Position numbers and translations under genes: made by a program. Positions 63,230-64,000 of a stretch of 64,000 bases of DNA are shown here, one piece after another. The DNA comes from Bacteroidota bacterium. GTDB lineage: Bacteria; Bacteroidota; Rhodothermia; Rhodothermales; UBA10348. Each line of letters starts with the position of its first letter. Positions within the stretch are counted from its first letter, which is position 1. Location of the stretch: assembly GCA_022567305.1 (NCBI GenBank), contig JADFHF010000018.1:1-64000 (forward strand), in the 5' to 3' direction. Below the pieces are notes generated by a model. The model worked only from the letters and a program-made list of their open reading frames with translations, was not told where the DNA came from and did not search any database.

Positions 63230-64000
63230 TCAGTTCTTCCAATCGGGCCATTCACCCAACCGAGATACTGTCTCAGTTATACCAGTCGCTAGTGTCAGTA
63301 CCTTTATGTCGCCTCGTTTCGTATACGAGACCCGTAATTCGTCCGACGAAATGGACGGGAAGCCGCTTCGGGAGGCGAGTTGACTAACGGTGCCACTTAA
63401 GAGGTTGAGCACGTAAACGTTGTTTGTCTTCCCGTTTGGAAGTCTTCCCATGAACACAATCTGATTCGCCGTATTTGCCCAATCGATCTGTTTGATGCCC
63501 ACATACAAGCCTAAGGCGAGTACAGTCCCGCCGGGCAGCAATTCTATGGAGTAATTGAAATTACCTCCCGTTGCGACATCCGAGCGTTTAACAAAAGCCA
63601 ATCGGCCGTATGGGGCCTATACGGGGTCGTGTAATTGGAATCCTGAAGGCGGCGAACGAAAGATAGAGGCCCCCCCCGAGCTAGGTATGGATAGTAAGTT
63701 GCCGCTGCTACAGTCCTCAAAGACAATCGAGGCTCCGTCCGGGCTGAATGCTGGACCGTAACCGGCTTTAGACATGAGAAGTTGAGGACTTGACCCATCG
63801 ACCTTAATTTTCCACAGATCACCGCTTGAGGCGGTAAACGCGAATCGTTCCCCTTTAAAGTCCCACACAGGACGGTACACAGGCGACCCGTTGTTGAGCA
63901 CGACTCTCTCATTCGAGCCGTCGCTATTGATAACCTTGAGATCGTTGCCGTCCGAGAACACGATGGCAGGATTCGGTGGCGGCTGCGGATCTTCTCCGCC
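63230..64000 (-). pseudogene. TolB/PD40 beta-propeller protein, 5' end outside the window, with an in-frame TAG
   Basis: The minus-strand frame is open from the window edge: PPPNPAIVFSDGNDLKVINS, VYRPVWDFKGERFAFTASSG, GYGPAFSPDGASIVFEDCSS, SGFQLHDPV, TAG at 63617-63619, then continues without a shift as APYGRLAFVKRSDV, IDWANTANQIVFMG, YVLNLLSGTVSQLASRSGF and RLGEWPDWKN to the stop at 63230. PD40/TolB blades read P-x-W-S-P-D-G-x-x-x-A-F, so the TAG stands exactly where the conserved Trp is expected (D-P-V-W-A-P-Y-G). A G-to-A change in TGG explains it. Secreted or periplasmic location is likely but the N-terminus is not visible. Confidence 0.65.

Noticed and set aside
62341-63961. Genome-wide TAG recoding as the cause of the in-frame TAG codons
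   Set aside because: Many intact genes in the window end in TAG, and other broken genes contain TGA or TAA, so ordinary nonsense mutation is simpler.
1-64000. CRISPR arrays, rRNA genes or complete insertion sequences
   Set aside because: No regularly spaced direct repeats, no rRNA-like stretches and no transposase gene with terminal inverted repeats were seen by reading.

Overview
The window looks like a chromosomal segment of a Gram-negative member of the Bacteroidota in the broad sense, most like Rhodothermia or Balneolia. The signs are type IX secretion (Por) C-terminal sorting domains on two large secreted proteins, a CBM9/DUF5916 outer-membrane protein, a choice-of-anchor B protein, a short primary sigma factor without region 1.1, a folP-cdaA pair, and an ATP synthase cluster that starts with bactofilin and atpZ and lacks the beta and epsilon genes. 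No species is assigned.

Layout. 1-790 holds two coupled small genes, one a helix-turn-helix protein, ending at a tRNA-Ser(GCU) gene whose 3' end faces them; this looks like the edge of an element integrated at the tRNA. 1003-7558 (minus) is bactofilin, atpZ, an AtpI-like gene, then atpB, E, F, H, A, G. 7607-13896 is a roughly 6.3 kb decayed integrated element lying between bactofilin and an M23 peptidase gene. It is bounded by a 20-bp direct repeat, and both copies encode the last six residues and the stop of the M23 protein. It carries two wrecked tyrosine recombinases, an intact mtnA plus class II aldolase pair, a broken SieB-like exclusion gene, an intact ceramidase-like membrane hydrolase and several gene fragments. 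13875-24471 holds M23, rpsT, two OmpA-domain envelope proteins, queG, and a lysS-MFS-histidine kinase run preceded by a cyclophilin. 24610-35442 is rich in surface and secreted proteins (DUF2520, choice-of-anchor B, a T9SS cargo, a secreted M24 peptidase, a CBM9/DUF5916 barrel) and ends with a possible anti-sigma gene. 35631-48536 is mostly housekeeping and regulation on the minus strand: an ECF sigma factor, holA, a lone nuoI, der, EcsC, an NtrC-type regulator, uppP, Rqc2/NFACT, the primary sigma factor and a GH3-family protein. 48805-51767 (plus) is a lipoprotein, folP, cdaA and pcm. 51783-54977 (minus) is a GAF/degenerate-GGDEF membrane protein, deoB and two tandem microcompartment vertex proteins. 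55263-61064 holds a giant T9SS-exported multidomain protein and a secreted cyclase-family lipoprotein. 61207-64000 is ftsX followed by two genes broken by in-frame TAG codons.

The strongest unusual signals are: the M23-3'-end element with its matched attachment repeats and two dead recombinases; the satellite microcompartment locus (deoB plus two vertex proteins, no shell hexamer in the window); the mtnA-aldolase pair that suggests a methylthioadenosine/DHAP shunt inside that element; and a group of genes carrying in-frame stops in otherwise continuous reading frames (SieB-like, cyclase, NTF2-like, PD40).
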